From: Pelagibius sp. Alg239-R121
Lineage (GTDB): Bacteria; Pseudomonadota; Alphaproteobacteria; Kiloniellales; Kiloniellaceae
Direction: 5' to 3'
DNA length: 64,000 nucleotides
Assembly (NCBI RefSeq): GCF_947331435.1
Contig: NZ_CAMZOF010000010.1
Location: 248,001-312,000, forward strand
This document shows positions 1 through 8,621 of this stretch, one piece after another. The stretch's first letter is position 1; the number at the start of each line of letters is the position of its first letter. A program made the position numbers and the translations under genes. The notes beneath the pieces are model-generated. The model saw only the letters and a program-made list of their open reading frames with translations, searched no databases and was not told where the DNA came from.

Positions 1-821
1 CGCTCGTGCTGTCCGCCTGCCAGCAAAGCCAAGCCGACTCATTCTCGCCACCGACGATTGACGTGCCCGCTGGCAGATTTATTGCCGGTTCAGACGCCGC
101 CGAGCGTGAATTGGGTTATCGTCTGGACGAATCCGCGTACGGGCATAGCGTCACGCGACAGAACGGCTGGTATGACCGTGAGCGGCCACGTGGGGAAAAA
201 ACGCTACACGGGTTCGCGATAACGCAAAGCACTATCACCAATGCGCAATACGCCGCCTTCGTTCGCGATACGGGTCACCGGGCACCGGAAGTAACGCCAG
301 AAACTTGGAGCGGTTATGGCCTGATCCACCCCTACGAGCGCACGCGCCGGCACGCCTGGCGGAACGAGAACCCGCCAGTTGGGCGCGAGAACCATCCGGT
401 CGTGCTGGTATCTCATGCCGATGCGCAGGCCTACGCCGCCTGGCTATCACGAAAATCCGGTAAATCCTGGCGGCTGCCAAGCGAGCTCGAATGGGAAAAG
501 GCCGCACGTGGCACCGAAGGCCGAATCTTTCCCTGGGGTAACAGCTTCGATCCGACGAATCTCAACAGCCACGATAAAGGCCCCTTCGATACCCTGCCTG
601 TCGGCAGTTTTCCCGCAGGCAACAGTCCTTACGGTCTGCAGGACGCCGCCGGACAGGTTTTTGAATGGACTTCAAGCCCGGGCAATCCGGGCCGCTTTCT
701 GGTCAAGGGCGGATCTTGGGACGACAAAGGCTGCGGTGTGTGCAGGTCGTCCGCGCGTCACGCCCGCCCTGCAGACCTGAAACACATATTGATAGGCTTT
801 CGTCTGGTCCACGATCTTTGA
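1..821 (+). CDS. SUMF1/formylglycine-generating-enzyme-domain lipoprotein (5' end cut off)
   Basis: The reading frame is open to the left edge, so the true start is outside the window. The first visible residues, LVLSAC, form a lipobox (L-S-A-C), so this is probably an exported lipoprotein. The body has the SUMF1/FGE-sulfatase fold signatures: RLPSELEWEKAARG near visible residue 157, FPWGN about 17 residues later, VFEWTSSP, and the C-terminal KGGSW...IGFRLV. Genuine aerobic FGEs have a cysteine three residues after GGS and a second five residues further on. Here the first position is Asp, and only a C-G-V-C pair further on is present, so sulfatase-activating chemistry is doubtful. The family also includes ergothioneine and NirV-like proteins. 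It converges on the GST gene, with about 10 bp between them. Confidence 0.8.
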   Translation, partial: LVLSACQQSQADSFSPPTIDVPAGRFIAGSDAAERELGYRLDESAYGHSVTRQNGWYDRERPRGEKTLHGFAITQSTITNAQYAAFVRDTGHRAPEVTPETWSGYGLIHPYERTRRHAWRNENPPVGRENHPVVLVSHADAQAYAAWLSRKSGKSWRLPSELEWEKAARGTEGRIFPWGNSFDPTNLNSHDKGPFDTLPVGSFPAGNSPYGLQDAAGQVFEWTSSPGNPGRFLVKGGSWDDKGCGVCRSSARHARPADLKHILIGFRLVHDL

Positions 822-831
822 GAGATGATCG

Positions 832-1509
832 CTAAACCGCTTCCTGCTCGACCGCGTCTTCCAGGAAGTAAGTGACCGAATCACCGGAATGCCAAGCATC
901 GTGCTTGCGCATGATCGAATTAAACAACGAGCCTGTCTCCAGTTCGCTCAACCAGCGCCGAAGTTCGCTATAAGACGTACTTTCGAACCACTCCATATCG
1001 ACGCGTGCGAACTGACGTATAAAGGGAAAAATCGCGATATCGACGAGTGAAGGGTCGTTGCCGAAGAGATAGGGCGAATGTGTCAGGCGCAGTTCCAGCT
1101 TGTCGAGAAACGGCTCGGTCAAGCTCCGATAGACACTGGCGTCCTGCTCAGGATATCGGCCGGCGTATTTGTAGCGATCCAAAGCGAATTTGAACGGGCC
1201 GTCATTTTCCTCGATCAGACCATAGGCGGGGGCGCGCGTGGTCGGATCCTGCAGTGGCCAGGACCAGCGGCGTATGTTTGCGCGCTCCATGGCCCAATGA
1301 ATGATATCCATGCTTTCTTCAAGAACCTCGCCATCGGGCAGCAACATGACGGGCACTGTTCCCTTGGGAGAAACTTCAAGCATGGAGACAGGCTTGTCCC
1401 GAAGGACCACTTCGCGCAATTCGCACTCGATATTGGCGATCACCAAAGCCATACGTGCCCGCATTGCATAGGGGCAACGTCTGAAACTATAGAGAATCGG
1501 CAGATTCAT
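832..1509 (-). CDS. Glutathione S-transferase family protein
   Basis: This is a 225-residue cytosolic protein with a thioredoxin-like N-terminal GST domain. The [10 protein letters not shown] motif (residues 9-18) resembles the glutaredoxin-like active site of omega/Grx2-type GSTs, and [18 protein letters not shown] is the usual glutathione-binding cis-Pro loop. The C-terminal half is helical. The start codon overlaps the trhO stop (ATGA), so it is translationally coupled to trhO and lies downstream in the same operon. The substrate cannot be read from the sequence; a reductase or dehalogenase-like role is as likely as conjugation. Confidence 0.85.
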   Translation of the reverse strand: MNLPILYSFRRCPYAMRARMALVIANIECELREVVLRDKPVSMLEVSPKGTVPVMLLPDGEVLEESMDIIHWAMERANIRRWSWPLQDPTTRAPAYGLIEENDGPFKFALDRYKYAGRYPEQDASVYRSLTEPFLDKLELRLTHSPYLFGNDPSLVDIAIFPFIRQFARVDMEWFESTSYSELRRWLSELETGSLFNSIMRKHDAWHSGDSVTYFLEDAVEQEAV

Positions 1510-2537
1510 GACGCCTCCGGGTCTGGGCTTTGTTCCAGGTTGCGAATCTCCGCACCCTGAGAAGAGCCCCCAAATTGAAGCAAAGACTGTGTTTGCGGCT
1601 CTACCCGGTCCCGTCTCTCGGGCTTCGGATGCGGGCCAAAATGGCTTTCGTTTCGCTCCGCGGCCAACATAACCTGCCGCTGACGCTCGCGATTCCGCGC
1701 GCGCTTCTCATCGGTCAGTTCATGGTAGCAAAATGAACAGGAAATTCCACGTTCATAGAGCGGTGAATTGCGGTCAGCGGACGAAAGCGGCGCTCTACAA
1801 CTGCGGCATTCTGAATAGCTGCCTTCGTTTAGTCCGTGGGTCACCGCGACCCGGCCGTCAAAGACGAAGCATTCGCCTTTCCAAAGACTCTCTGACTCCG
1901 GTACTGATTCCAAATACTTAAGGATCCCGCCCTTCAGGTGATAAACTTCATCGAAGCCCTGTTCCAACATAAAGGAGGAAGCTTTCTCGCAGCGGATACC
2001 TCCCGTACAGAACATGGCCACCTTGCGATGCTTTTTTGGGTCCAGATTGTGGTTCACATAGTCAGGAAACTGACGGAAGCTCTCGGTCTTTGGGTCCTGC
2101 GCGCCCTCGAAGCTCCCGATCCCCACTTCGTAGGCATTGCGGGTATCGATCACGACAACGTCAGGATCTGAAATCAAGGCGTTCCAATCTTCGGGCCGGA
2201 CGTAATGGCCAACTTTGCGGTTCGGATCAACACCGGCCACGCCCAATGTCACGATTTCCTTTTTCAGCCGCACCTTCATCCGGTGAAACGGCATCTTCTC
2301 GGAACGGCTTTCCTTGTGCTCCAGGTCGGACAAACGGCTATCCGCCCTTAAATATGCCAGGACTGCATCGATACCGGTGCGTGTGCCGGCGATGGTGCCG
2401 TTGAGGCCCTCTTCCGCCAACAGAAGTGTCCCCATGACCGCATTTTGCCGGCAGATCTTGACCAGAGGTTCACGCAGCGCCACGAAGTCGGGGAGCGGAG
2501 CAAACTTGTAGAGCGCGGCGACGACAAAGTCAGACAT
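1506..2537 (-). CDS. trhO: tRNA uridine(34) hydroxylase TrhO (YceA-type rhodanese)
   Basis: This 343-residue protein matches the YceA/TrhO family. It has an N-terminal acylphosphatase-like domain (about 1-95) containing [11 protein letters not shown], then a rhodanese domain (about 120-220) with the active-site loop CTGGIRC (177-183). A C-terminal tail carries two CxxC pairs that could bind zinc. TrhO hydroxylates U34 of tRNA using molecular oxygen, the first step to the wobble modification cmo5U or mcmo5U. The ATG start is well supported by family length. The downstream GST gene overlaps its stop by 4 nt. The assignment rests on the CTGGIRC loop and overall architecture. Confidence 0.92.
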   Translation of the reverse strand: MSDFVVAALYKFAPLPDFVALREPLVKICRQNAVMGTLLLAEEGLNGTIAGTRTGIDAVLAYLRADSRLSDLEHKESRSEKMPFHRMKVRLKKEIVTLGVAGVDPNRKVGHYVRPEDWNALISDPDVVVIDTRNAYEVGIGSFEGAQDPKTESFRQFPDYVNHNLDPKKHRKVAMFCTGGIRCEKASSFMLEQGFDEVYHLKGGILKYLESVPESESLWKGECFVFDGRVAVTHGLNEGSYSECRSCRAPLSSADRNSPLYERGISCSFCYHELTDEKRARNRERQRQVMLAAERNESHFGPHPKPERRDRVEPQTQSLLQFGGSSQGAEIRNLEQSPDPEAS

Positions 2538-2624
2538 ATTTCATATGCATACATATTTTAAGAAGCAAGCCAGTGCTGATTACCACAACCCAGGGCAGCC
2601 AACCAAAAAAATATAGCTCAGCGC

Positions 2625-2638
2625 GCACATTAATGTGC
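2625..2638. promoter_or_regulatory. Perfect 14-bp palindrome, possible operator
   Basis: GCACATTAATGTGC is fully self-complementary and lies about 88 bp upstream of the trhO start, in the divergent region. Its size and AT-centred symmetry suit a dimeric repressor site. No matching regulator is encoded beside it, so the binding protein is unknown. Confidence 0.35.
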
Positions 2639-2751
2639 TTACTCGCCCATTGGTCTGTGTCGAAGCGTATTTATGCTATTTTTGAGGGCAACATCTGCCG
2701 AAATGCCGCGCCAGTTTCATGGCACCCTGATTCTCCCTCTACGGGAAAACT

Positions 2752-2774
2752 CTATTCGATATTGAACCGAATAG
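2752..2774. promoter_or_regulatory. Inverted repeat upstream of the HerA-type gene
   Basis: CTATTCG (2752-2758) and CGAATAG (2768-2774) are perfect 7-bp arms around a 9-nt centre, 125 bp upstream of the TTG start at 2900. It could be an operator or a leader hairpin. There is no T-tract after it, which argues against a terminator. Confidence 0.3.
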
Positions 2775-2899
2775 CGCAAAGCTTTTATTGCCAGCCGTTC
2801 TCCACGGTTTCTCTGCAGAGCGATCGCACTCTAGTTATTTCTTAACCGGCAGGCTGGAATACTGCGGACTTTCATTCCTTATGCTGTGGGAGCCCTCCA

Positions 2900-4522
2900 T
2901 TGTCTGATCAGGCAGTTCTCGCCGGCTACGTAACATCAATTGTCGGCTCTAAAGTATTGGCAACACTGGTCACTGCGGAGAGCAGCGGATCACCTATGGA
3001 TGCCGCACAGGTGGATCTAGCGGTACAGATCGGCGCTTTGGTGCGCATCGATACGCCGCGATCCAGCGCTTTTGGTGTCGTCAACAGGTTGGATGCCCAG
3101 CAGGCTTCCTCCCCGCCGCGGCCGGACCAGGAACGCCTGGTCGAAATCGACCTTTTCGGCGAAACGCCTTGGGACGGGCAGGATGACACAGTTCTGGATT
3201 TTCGGCGGGGGATTTCAGTTTTCCCGACGCTGGGAGCCCCCCTCTATTCCACTACCGACGCTGAACTGAGCAAGATCTACGCCCGGCCCGATGCCTCGAA
3301 CGTCGTGATCGGCAGCCTCTACCAGGACTCACGTATTCCTGCCTATGTCATGACCAACGAACTGCTCGGTAAGCACTTTGCCATTCTTGGCACGACCGGG
3401 TCAGGCAAATCCTGCGCCTTGTCTGTGGTGCTGCATTCCGTGCTGGAAGCCCACCCGCATGGCCACATCGTTCTGCTCGACCCGCATAATGAGTATTGGC
3501 CGGCTTTTGGCGAGGAAGCCGAGATCATCCGTCCCGCCGACCTGCAGCTGCCGTACTGGCTGTTGAATTTTGAGGAGATGATCGAAGTACTTTGCAGCCC
3601 GGACACAAACGCCCGCGACAGCGAATCGGCAATCCTGAAAGACGCCATCCTCCACGCAAAACGCGCCTTTGTGTCGAACGAGGAAGATAGCCGCACTCTC
3701 ACCGTCGACACGCCGGTCCCCTATCGCCTGAGCGCGTTGATCGAACGCATTGACGAAGCGATGGGCGATCTGGGTAAGCCTGATCAAATGGCGCCCTACC
3801 TGCGCCTCAAACTGCGGATCAATGACCTTCGCGACGACCGGCGCTTCGGGTTCATGTTTGCCGGCCTCACGGTCAAAGATAACATGACCGATGTGCTGTC
3901 GCGGATCCTGCGTATTCCTACGTCAGGCCGCGCCGTCTCCATCTTCGATCTCTCCGGCGTTCCCTCAGAAATCGTCGATGTCGTGGTTTCGCTGCTGTGC
4001 CGAACCATTTTCGATTTCGCACTCTGGAGCCCGCCGGAGGATTCAGCGCCGATCCTCATGATTTGCGAGGAGGCTCACCGCTATATCCCCCGCGATCCGC
4101 AGGATGGTTTCGGGCCGACGCGAAAGGCCATCGCCCGCATCGCAAAAGAAGGCCGGAAGTACGGTGTCTCACTCGGACTTGTCACGCAGAGGCCGTCGGA
4201 ATTGGCCGAAACGATCCTATCCCAATGCAATACGCTCTTTGCCCTAAGGATGGGCAACCAGCAGGACCAGGATTTCGTGGAACGCGCCCTGCCGGAAAGT
4301 GCAGCAGGCATGCTTTCCTGCCTTCCTTCATTGCGCACGCAAGAGGCTGTCGTGGTTGGTGAAGGCGTGCGTGTTCCGATCCGCATCCGCTTTAGCGATC
4401 TTGAAGAACGCAAGCGGCCACAAAGCGATACCGCCAACTTCGCACAATCCTGGTTGGAAGATTCAACATCACGGGACACGATCGAACGGTCTATCGACCG
4501 CTGGCGCCGGCAACAGCGCTAA
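2900..4522 (+). CDS. HerA-family hexameric DNA translocase/ATPase (DUF87)
   Basis: This 540-residue protein starts with a beta-barrel HAS-like domain (about 5-65). The FtsK/HerA ATPase core follows, with Walker A GTTGSGKS (164-171) and Walker B-like ILMICEEAHRYIP about residues 378-390. It also has the HerA-type RIAKEGRKYGVSLGLVTQRPSEL arginine-finger/sensor region. The start is TTG, chosen because GGGAG lies 7 nt upstream and the barrel begins at once. HerA proteins act with NurA-type nucleases in end resection, or with effector nucleases in phage defence. No nuclease partner is adjacent here, so the pathway is not determined. Confidence 0.85.
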   Translation: MSDQAVLAGYVTSIVGSKVLATLVTAESSGSPMDAAQVDLAVQIGALVRIDTPRSSAFGVVNRLDAQQASSPPRPDQERLVEIDLFGETPWDGQDDTVLDFRRGISVFPTLGAPLYSTTDAELSKIYARPDASNVVIGSLYQDSRIPAYVMTNELLGKHFAILGTTGSGKSCALSVVLHSVLEAHPHGHIVLLDPHNEYWPAFGEEAEIIRPADLQLPYWLLNFEEMIEVLCSPDTNARDSESAILKDAILHAKRAFVSNEEDSRTLTVDTPVPYRLSALIERIDEAMGDLGKPDQMAPYLRLKLRINDLRDDRRFGFMFAGLTVKDNMTDVLSRILRIPTSGRAVSIFDLSGVPSEIVDVVVSLLCRTIFDFALWSPPEDSAPILMICEEAHRYIPRDPQDGFGPTRKAIARIAKEGRKYGVSLGLVTQRPSELAETILSQCNTLFALRMGNQQDQDFVERALPESAAGMLSCLPSLRTQEAVVVGEGVRVPIRIRFSDLEERKRPQSDTANFAQSWLEDSTSRDTIERSIDRWRRQQR

Positions 4523-4562
4523 GTGCATTCGTTACATTTGAAACCGTTTGCTATGGTAATTT

Positions 4563-5018
4563 TCAGGCTGCCTTGCCTGACGACGCCATACGGACCAGAG
4601 AATTCAGGCGCCCCTGGGATTCGAGGATCGTCACAACCTGTTCCTCAATTCCACCAGGCTTGACCGGTTTGGTCATGAAGGCGTCACCGCCGGCCGCCAG
4701 GATTTCGTCCTTCACTTCGTGTTCACCGTAACCGCTCATCACCACAACGGGTGTTTTTGCCAGTTCGGGGTCTTCAGCAGAACGCAAAGAACGCAGGAAT
4801 TCCAATCCTGAAACAGGAGTCATATTGAGGTCGGAAATCACGATATCGACGGGATTCTGTTTGAGCACGTCGAGCGCTTCTTCGCCATCAGCAGCCATCG
4901 AGACGGAACCAGCCCCAAGAGCCAGCAATGTCATCTCCATCATCGCCCGGATGACGCCGGCATCATCTGCGACTAGAAACGATAGGGCTCCCCAGCCATC
5001 CCGTGAAAGCACGGTCAT
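4563..5018 (-). CDS. Single-domain response regulator (CheY-like receiver)
   Basis: This 151-residue protein consists of one receiver domain. The acidic pair is D18/D19, the phospho-acceptor is D63 in IVISDLNMTP, and the conserved Lys is in FMTKPVKPGG near residue 125. An output domain is absent, so it presumably passes phosphate or binds a partner such as a kinase or the flagellar switch. It converges on the HerA-type gene with about 40 bp between the stops. No kinase is adjacent. Receiver identity is secure; its partner is unknown. Confidence 0.9.
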   Translation of the reverse strand: MTVLSRDGWGALSFLVADDAGVIRAMMEMTLLALGAGSVSMAADGEEALDVLKQNPVDIVISDLNMTPVSGLEFLRSLRSAEDPELAKTPVVVMSGYGEHEVKDEILAAGGDAFMTKPVKPGGIEEQVVTILESQGRLNSLVRMASSGKAA

Positions 5019-5234
5019 TCGACAATCCTAAACCACGTAAAATCAGGCACTTCAGCCAGATACTTAATCAAAATCAACGGTTAGAGCCGGATCGTTTCGC
5101 TTTAATTTGATCACGGATAATCACGCATTAGGTTGTATAGGCAACCCTGCAATTTAAACCGCTGACTCTTAACAATCCGTGAGAACGGCCAAGCGCAAAG
5201 GGCTGTTGGCTCAGACTTAGGATCTTCGGGACCG

Positions 5235-6323
5235 CTAAAACCGGAAGGATACGCTGATGGCCCCAAACTGATCGATACTGTCCTGGGACTTGAATTCCTT
5301 GGAGCGAATAATGTGAGTGTAGGCGATCCGGGCCACAGGAAAGATAACCGCTGCGCCGAACTGCAGGTCGCCCACCAGAATTTCCTTATCGACATCGCGG
5401 CTGTCTTCGAAGGTATTTCCGTCCAGAAAAATATTGCGTGCAACGACCCGGCCTTCCGCCCCCGCGAAAAGATACCAGCCCAGAAGGTCGACCGGGTCGA
5501 AATAGGCCGAGCCCGGCAGGCTTGGGCGAATTCTTTGAGGCCCGCCGAGGTCGTTTCGTAAATCTTCCCCGAACCGCAGTGTCGCACCGGCAGCGCCATA
5601 GGTCAGAACATTTCCGACCGCACCGCCGATATGCGGCGTAACATCGATCCCCAGGCCCGGCCACAAGCCAAGCAGTCCGATATCCTCTTCGTCGAACTGG
5701 ATCAGCGAACGCCACTTGCGCTCATAGGTCAGGAGAATACCCGGTTCGTTCTTGATCTGCGTCCCCCAACCCAATGGTTCGGGAGATCCGATGAATTCAT
5801 GCCAGGTCTTCTGTGTTCTCTCGGCCAGGGACGCTGGGCCGACCATACCGATGTTGAGATCCAGGGAATCGATCTGATCGTCACTCTCTGAAACAATGCC
5901 AACACCTGCATACAGCCAACCGGCATAGGGCCGCGTGTCTTCCGGCGGCGATGGATCGCGGATGTCGTCCGGCGTGAAGATGCTTTGACCCGCGGAATAA
6001 GAGACCCTGAGGCTGCCACCTTCGGGAAACATCGGCAGGAAGCCAGCGACATCATAAGCAACCTCGGGCGCACCGTTACGCGGCGACAGCCATGACATCT
6101 TGGATCCGTGCGTGTAATGGCGGTCCCGGCTACTGCCGAAGAGATCGTTTTCGGCAACAAAACTGAGGGTGCCTTTGGCATCCCGCTCAGGCTTCGGCTC
6201 TGCACCCGACTCGGCTTTCGGCTCACCTTCAGCTTCGTGTTCCGACCCTGCTTGCGCAATGGCGGGCTGAAGAGTGAGGCAAAGGATGAGGGGTAAGATA
6301 TTATAAAATTTCACAAAAGACAT
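5235..6323 (-). CDS. lpxR: LpxR-like outer-membrane lipid A 3'-O-deacylase (DUF2219)
   Basis: The start is placed at the ATG giving MSFVKFYNILPLILCL, since this begins a clear signal peptide ending near AIAQA; an upstream in-frame ATG would add 15 unlikely residues. After a Glu/Lys-rich linker, the mature protein carries the LpxR N-terminal signature AENDLFGSSRDRHYTHGSKMSW. In LpxR the Asn-Asp of that motif belongs to the calcium-dependent active site. The protein ends in F-R-F, a typical outer-membrane beta-barrel C-terminus. LpxR removes the 3'-acyloxyacyl chain of lipid A. The acidic linker between signal peptide and barrel is unusual for the family. Confidence 0.85.
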   Translation of the reverse strand: MSFVKFYNILPLILCLTLQPAIAQAGSEHEAEGEPKAESGAEPKPERDAKGTLSFVAENDLFGSSRDRHYTHGSKMSWLSPRNGAPEVAYDVAGFLPMFPEGGSLRVSYSAGQSIFTPDDIRDPSPPEDTRPYAGWLYAGVGIVSESDDQIDSLDLNIGMVGPASLAERTQKTWHEFIGSPEPLGWGTQIKNEPGILLTYERKWRSLIQFDEEDIGLLGLWPGLGIDVTPHIGGAVGNVLTYGAAGATLRFGEDLRNDLGGPQRIRPSLPGSAYFDPVDLLGWYLFAGAEGRVVARNIFLDGNTFEDSRDVDKEILVGDLQFGAAVIFPVARIAYTHIIRSKEFKSQDSIDQFGAISVSFRF

Positions 6324-6781
6324 CAATCGATTCTCGAAAACCGCGATATGGTGGCACATCAGTAACAATTAAAAAAAGGCGATTTTTGGGCTTTTCTTCT
6401 TCACTGAGTAGCTTTTGGAATGGGGTCTTTTCCAGCCCTTTCTCGCGCTGAACAAAGTACAGTTAGGCGAAAAAGGTTAGAAAGTCGAAAACCCGAATGA
6501 GAATCTTCATCCAACACATCTTCCCAGTGCATGATCCTACAGCAAGCTGTCAGCGCCAAGTGCCTCAGACTTTTCAAGCGAACCGAGACGAGACAGCCGA
6601 TAGGGATAAACCTTGTCGCGCAGCGACTTTCCCCTAATTATTCGCATAATTTCGAGAACACCGACTCGCTATGTGCTGCAAGAAAGCCTGCTAAGAGATT
6701 TCAATTCCACAATCTTGAAGCCGATTCAAGCCTGAGGCAGCACCTTAACAAGCAGGTGATGCATACCTAAGGGAGACGATC
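6324..6781. other. Divergent intergenic region, no gene seen
   Basis: About 458 bp separate lpxR and the ABC substrate-binding gene, which are transcribed away from each other. I find no convincing coding frame, RNA gene or strong palindrome. A 79-codon open frame at 6531-6770 has no ribosome-binding site and no coding character. The ABC gene itself has a good GGGAG site 6-7 nt before its ATG. Confidence 0.5.
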
Positions 6782-7804
6782 ATGTTAAAGTTAAATCGCC
6801 GGAAGGCGTTGCTGTTGATGGGCGGTGCCACTGCCGCCACCTCGCTCGCGAGACCTTCCTTCGCAGCCTCCGACAGCAAGAAAATCAAAGTAGGCGCCCT
6901 ACGCTTTACCAGCCATTCCGCAAGCTTCGTCGCGTTTGAGCGCGGCTATTTTGCTGATGCGGGTCTTGATGTGGAATTCAAGTTCTTTCAGGCTGCGCAG
7001 CCGATGGCCGTGGCAATCGCATCCGGCGACATCGACTATGCCGTTACCGCCGTCTCCGGTGGTCTGATATCCCTGGCACAGAAAGGTGCAATCAAGATCA
7101 TCGGTGGCGCACTCTCAGAGGAAGCGGGTATCGACGGCCAAAAGATCCTGGCATCGAACGCCGCCTTCGACGCCGGCCTCACGGCGCCAAGCAAGCTGGA
7201 AGGCAAATCCTACGCAGTCACGCAGTCCGGTTCGTCCTTCCATTATATGGGCTCGAAGATCGCAGCCGCCGAAGGTGTCAGCGTCAAATTCAAACCCTTG
7301 CAGAAGGTCGGCGCCATCATCGGTGCGATGAAATCCGGGCAGGTTGACGCCTGGTCGATCGTGCCTCACATCGCAAAGGGCCTTGGCGGTGCGGGTGCTG
7401 TTAAGATTATCGGAGATGTCGCAGATTACATTCCCGATTATCAAGTCACTACGGTCTTTACCTCAAGCAATAACGCAGCCAATGAAAAGGCACAAACGGG
7501 CGCCTTTATCGAGGCCTTCAGCCAGGGTGCATCGGACTTCAACGCAGCCATGGTCGATAAGAGCCAGGACGAGTCTGCAAGGGATGCGATGGTCGAGTTG
7601 ATCCATAAATACGTCTACGCGGACCGTCCGCTCGAAAAGGCCGCCAAGAGCATCATCAACGGATCCATGCGCATCAATCAGGGTGCATCGCTGAACGCGA
7701 CCTCCATTGCGGATCAGCTTGCATGGTTCCAAAGCGAGGGACTGGTCGATCAGTCGATTACCCTGGAAACGCTCATCGACGGCAGCTACGTCAAGGTGAC
7801 CTGA
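6782..7804 (+). CDS. ABC transporter periplasmic substrate-binding protein (NMT1/SsuA-like)
   Basis: This 340-residue protein has a twin-arginine-type signal (NRRKALLLMGGATAA..., cleavage near FAA). An NMT1/SsuA/TauA fold follows, including FVAFERGYFADAGLDVEF and the DIDYAVTAVSGGL segment typical of nitrate, sulfonate, taurine or pyrimidine-precursor binders. It is first in a three-gene importer operon with the ATPase and permease downstream. The ligand cannot be told from the sequence: sulfonates, aromatic acids and thiamine-pyrimidine precursors are all carried by this family. No riboswitch was recognised in its leader. Confidence 0.88.
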   Translation: MLKLNRRKALLLMGGATAATSLARPSFAASDSKKIKVGALRFTSHSASFVAFERGYFADAGLDVEFKFFQAAQPMAVAIASGDIDYAVTAVSGGLISLAQKGAIKIIGGALSEEAGIDGQKILASNAAFDAGLTAPSKLEGKSYAVTQSGSSFHYMGSKIAAAEGVSVKFKPLQKVGAIIGAMKSGQVDAWSIVPHIAKGLGGAGAVKIIGDVADYIPDYQVTTVFTSSNNAANEKAQTGAFIEAFSQGASDFNAAMVDKSQDESARDAMVELIHKYVYADRPLEKAAKSIINGSMRINQGASLNATSIADQLAWFQSEGLVDQSITLETLIDGSYVKVT

Positions 7805-7853
7805 ACAGGCACAGGGCGCGTGCTTTGACTCTGGCGCGCGCCCGACAACTTCA

Positions 7854-8621
7854 ATGAAATTGCATCTTAATAAGATCGATCACCGCTACGGCGATATGGC
7901 GGTCCTCCAGGGGATCGACCTGGAGATCCCTTCGGGCCGAATTGTCTGCCTTGTCGGGCCCTCGGGCTGCGGTAAATCCACCTTACTGCGGATCATCGGC
8001 GGGCTGGAACGTCCGACGGGCGGCGAAGTGCTGCAGATGGGAGAGCCATCGTCCGACTGTCTGAACCCCCTCACCTACATATTTCAGGACTTTGCCCTCC
8101 TGCCCTGGCGCAGCGTGGAAGGCAATATCAGCCTCGTTATCGAGGACCATGGCATCCGCGGCGCACAAGCGCGCGCAATCATCGACGATGTTCTCGCCCG
8201 CACGAAACTGACTGATTTTGCGAAGGCGCTTCCTAAGCAGCTTTCCGGAGGTATGAAGCAACGCGTCGCCATCGCCCGCGCCTTGGCGGTCAATCCGGCC
8301 GTGATGTTGATGGACGAGCCGCTTTCCGCTCTGGACAGCCAAACACGCGAACTGCTGATGGACGATCTCATTGCGCTCTGGACCCGCACGCCCTTCACCG
8401 CCGTCTATGTCACCCATAACCTTGCTGAGGCCGTGAGGTTGGGCCACTCCATCGTGGTGCTTTCGCGCCGACCCGGGCGGATCAGAGAAATCGTGCACCT
8501 GGACAAACCCCTTGCGGAGCGGAGTTTCGGCGACGCAGATTTGGAGGCACAGCAAAAACACCTCTGGACTCTGATGCGCGATGAAGCCCGGGCCGCCGAT
8601 GCGGAATTGTTGGATGCCTGA
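7854..8621 (+). CDS. ABC transporter ATP-binding protein (SsuB/TauB-like)
   Basis: This 255-residue ATPase has Walker A GPSGCGKST (35-43), Q-loop in YIFQDFALLPW, signature LSGGMKQRVAIARAL near residue 130, Walker B VMLMDEP and H-loop YVTHN. Its length and the LLPWR sequence after the Q-loop place it with the nitrate/sulfonate/taurine group. It follows the binding protein by about 50 bp and overlaps the permease start by 8 nt. It energises import of the unknown ligand from the inner face of the membrane. Confidence 0.93.
   Translation: MKLHLNKIDHRYGDMAVLQGIDLEIPSGRIVCLVGPSGCGKSTLLRIIGGLERPTGGEVLQMGEPSSDCLNPLTYIFQDFALLPWRSVEGNISLVIEDHGIRGAQARAIIDDVLARTKLTDFAKALPKQLSGGMKQRVAIARALAVNPAVMLMDEPLSALDSQTRELLMDDLIALWTRTPFTAVYVTHNLAEAVRLGHSIVVLSRRPGRIREIVHLDKPLAERSFGDADLEAQQKHLWTLMRDEARAADAELLDA

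Larger units (their letters stand above)
2538..2899. other. Divergent intergenic region between trhO and the HerA-type gene
   Basis: This 362-bp non-coding stretch separates two divergent genes, so it should hold both promoters. It contains a perfect 14-bp palindrome at 2625-2638 and a 7-bp-arm inverted repeat at 2752-2774. The base composition is more AT-rich than the flanking genes. A short open frame (2573-2845) has no coding character and is not called. Confidence 0.5.

Noticed and set aside
6531-6770. 79-codon open frame before the ABC binding-protein gene
   Set aside because: No ribosome-binding site, no coding character, and it lies where the promoter should be.
6369-6781. Possible thiamine-pyrophosphate or guanidine riboswitch before the SsuA-like gene
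   Set aside because: The conserved CUGAGA/thi-box and ykkC elements are not present.
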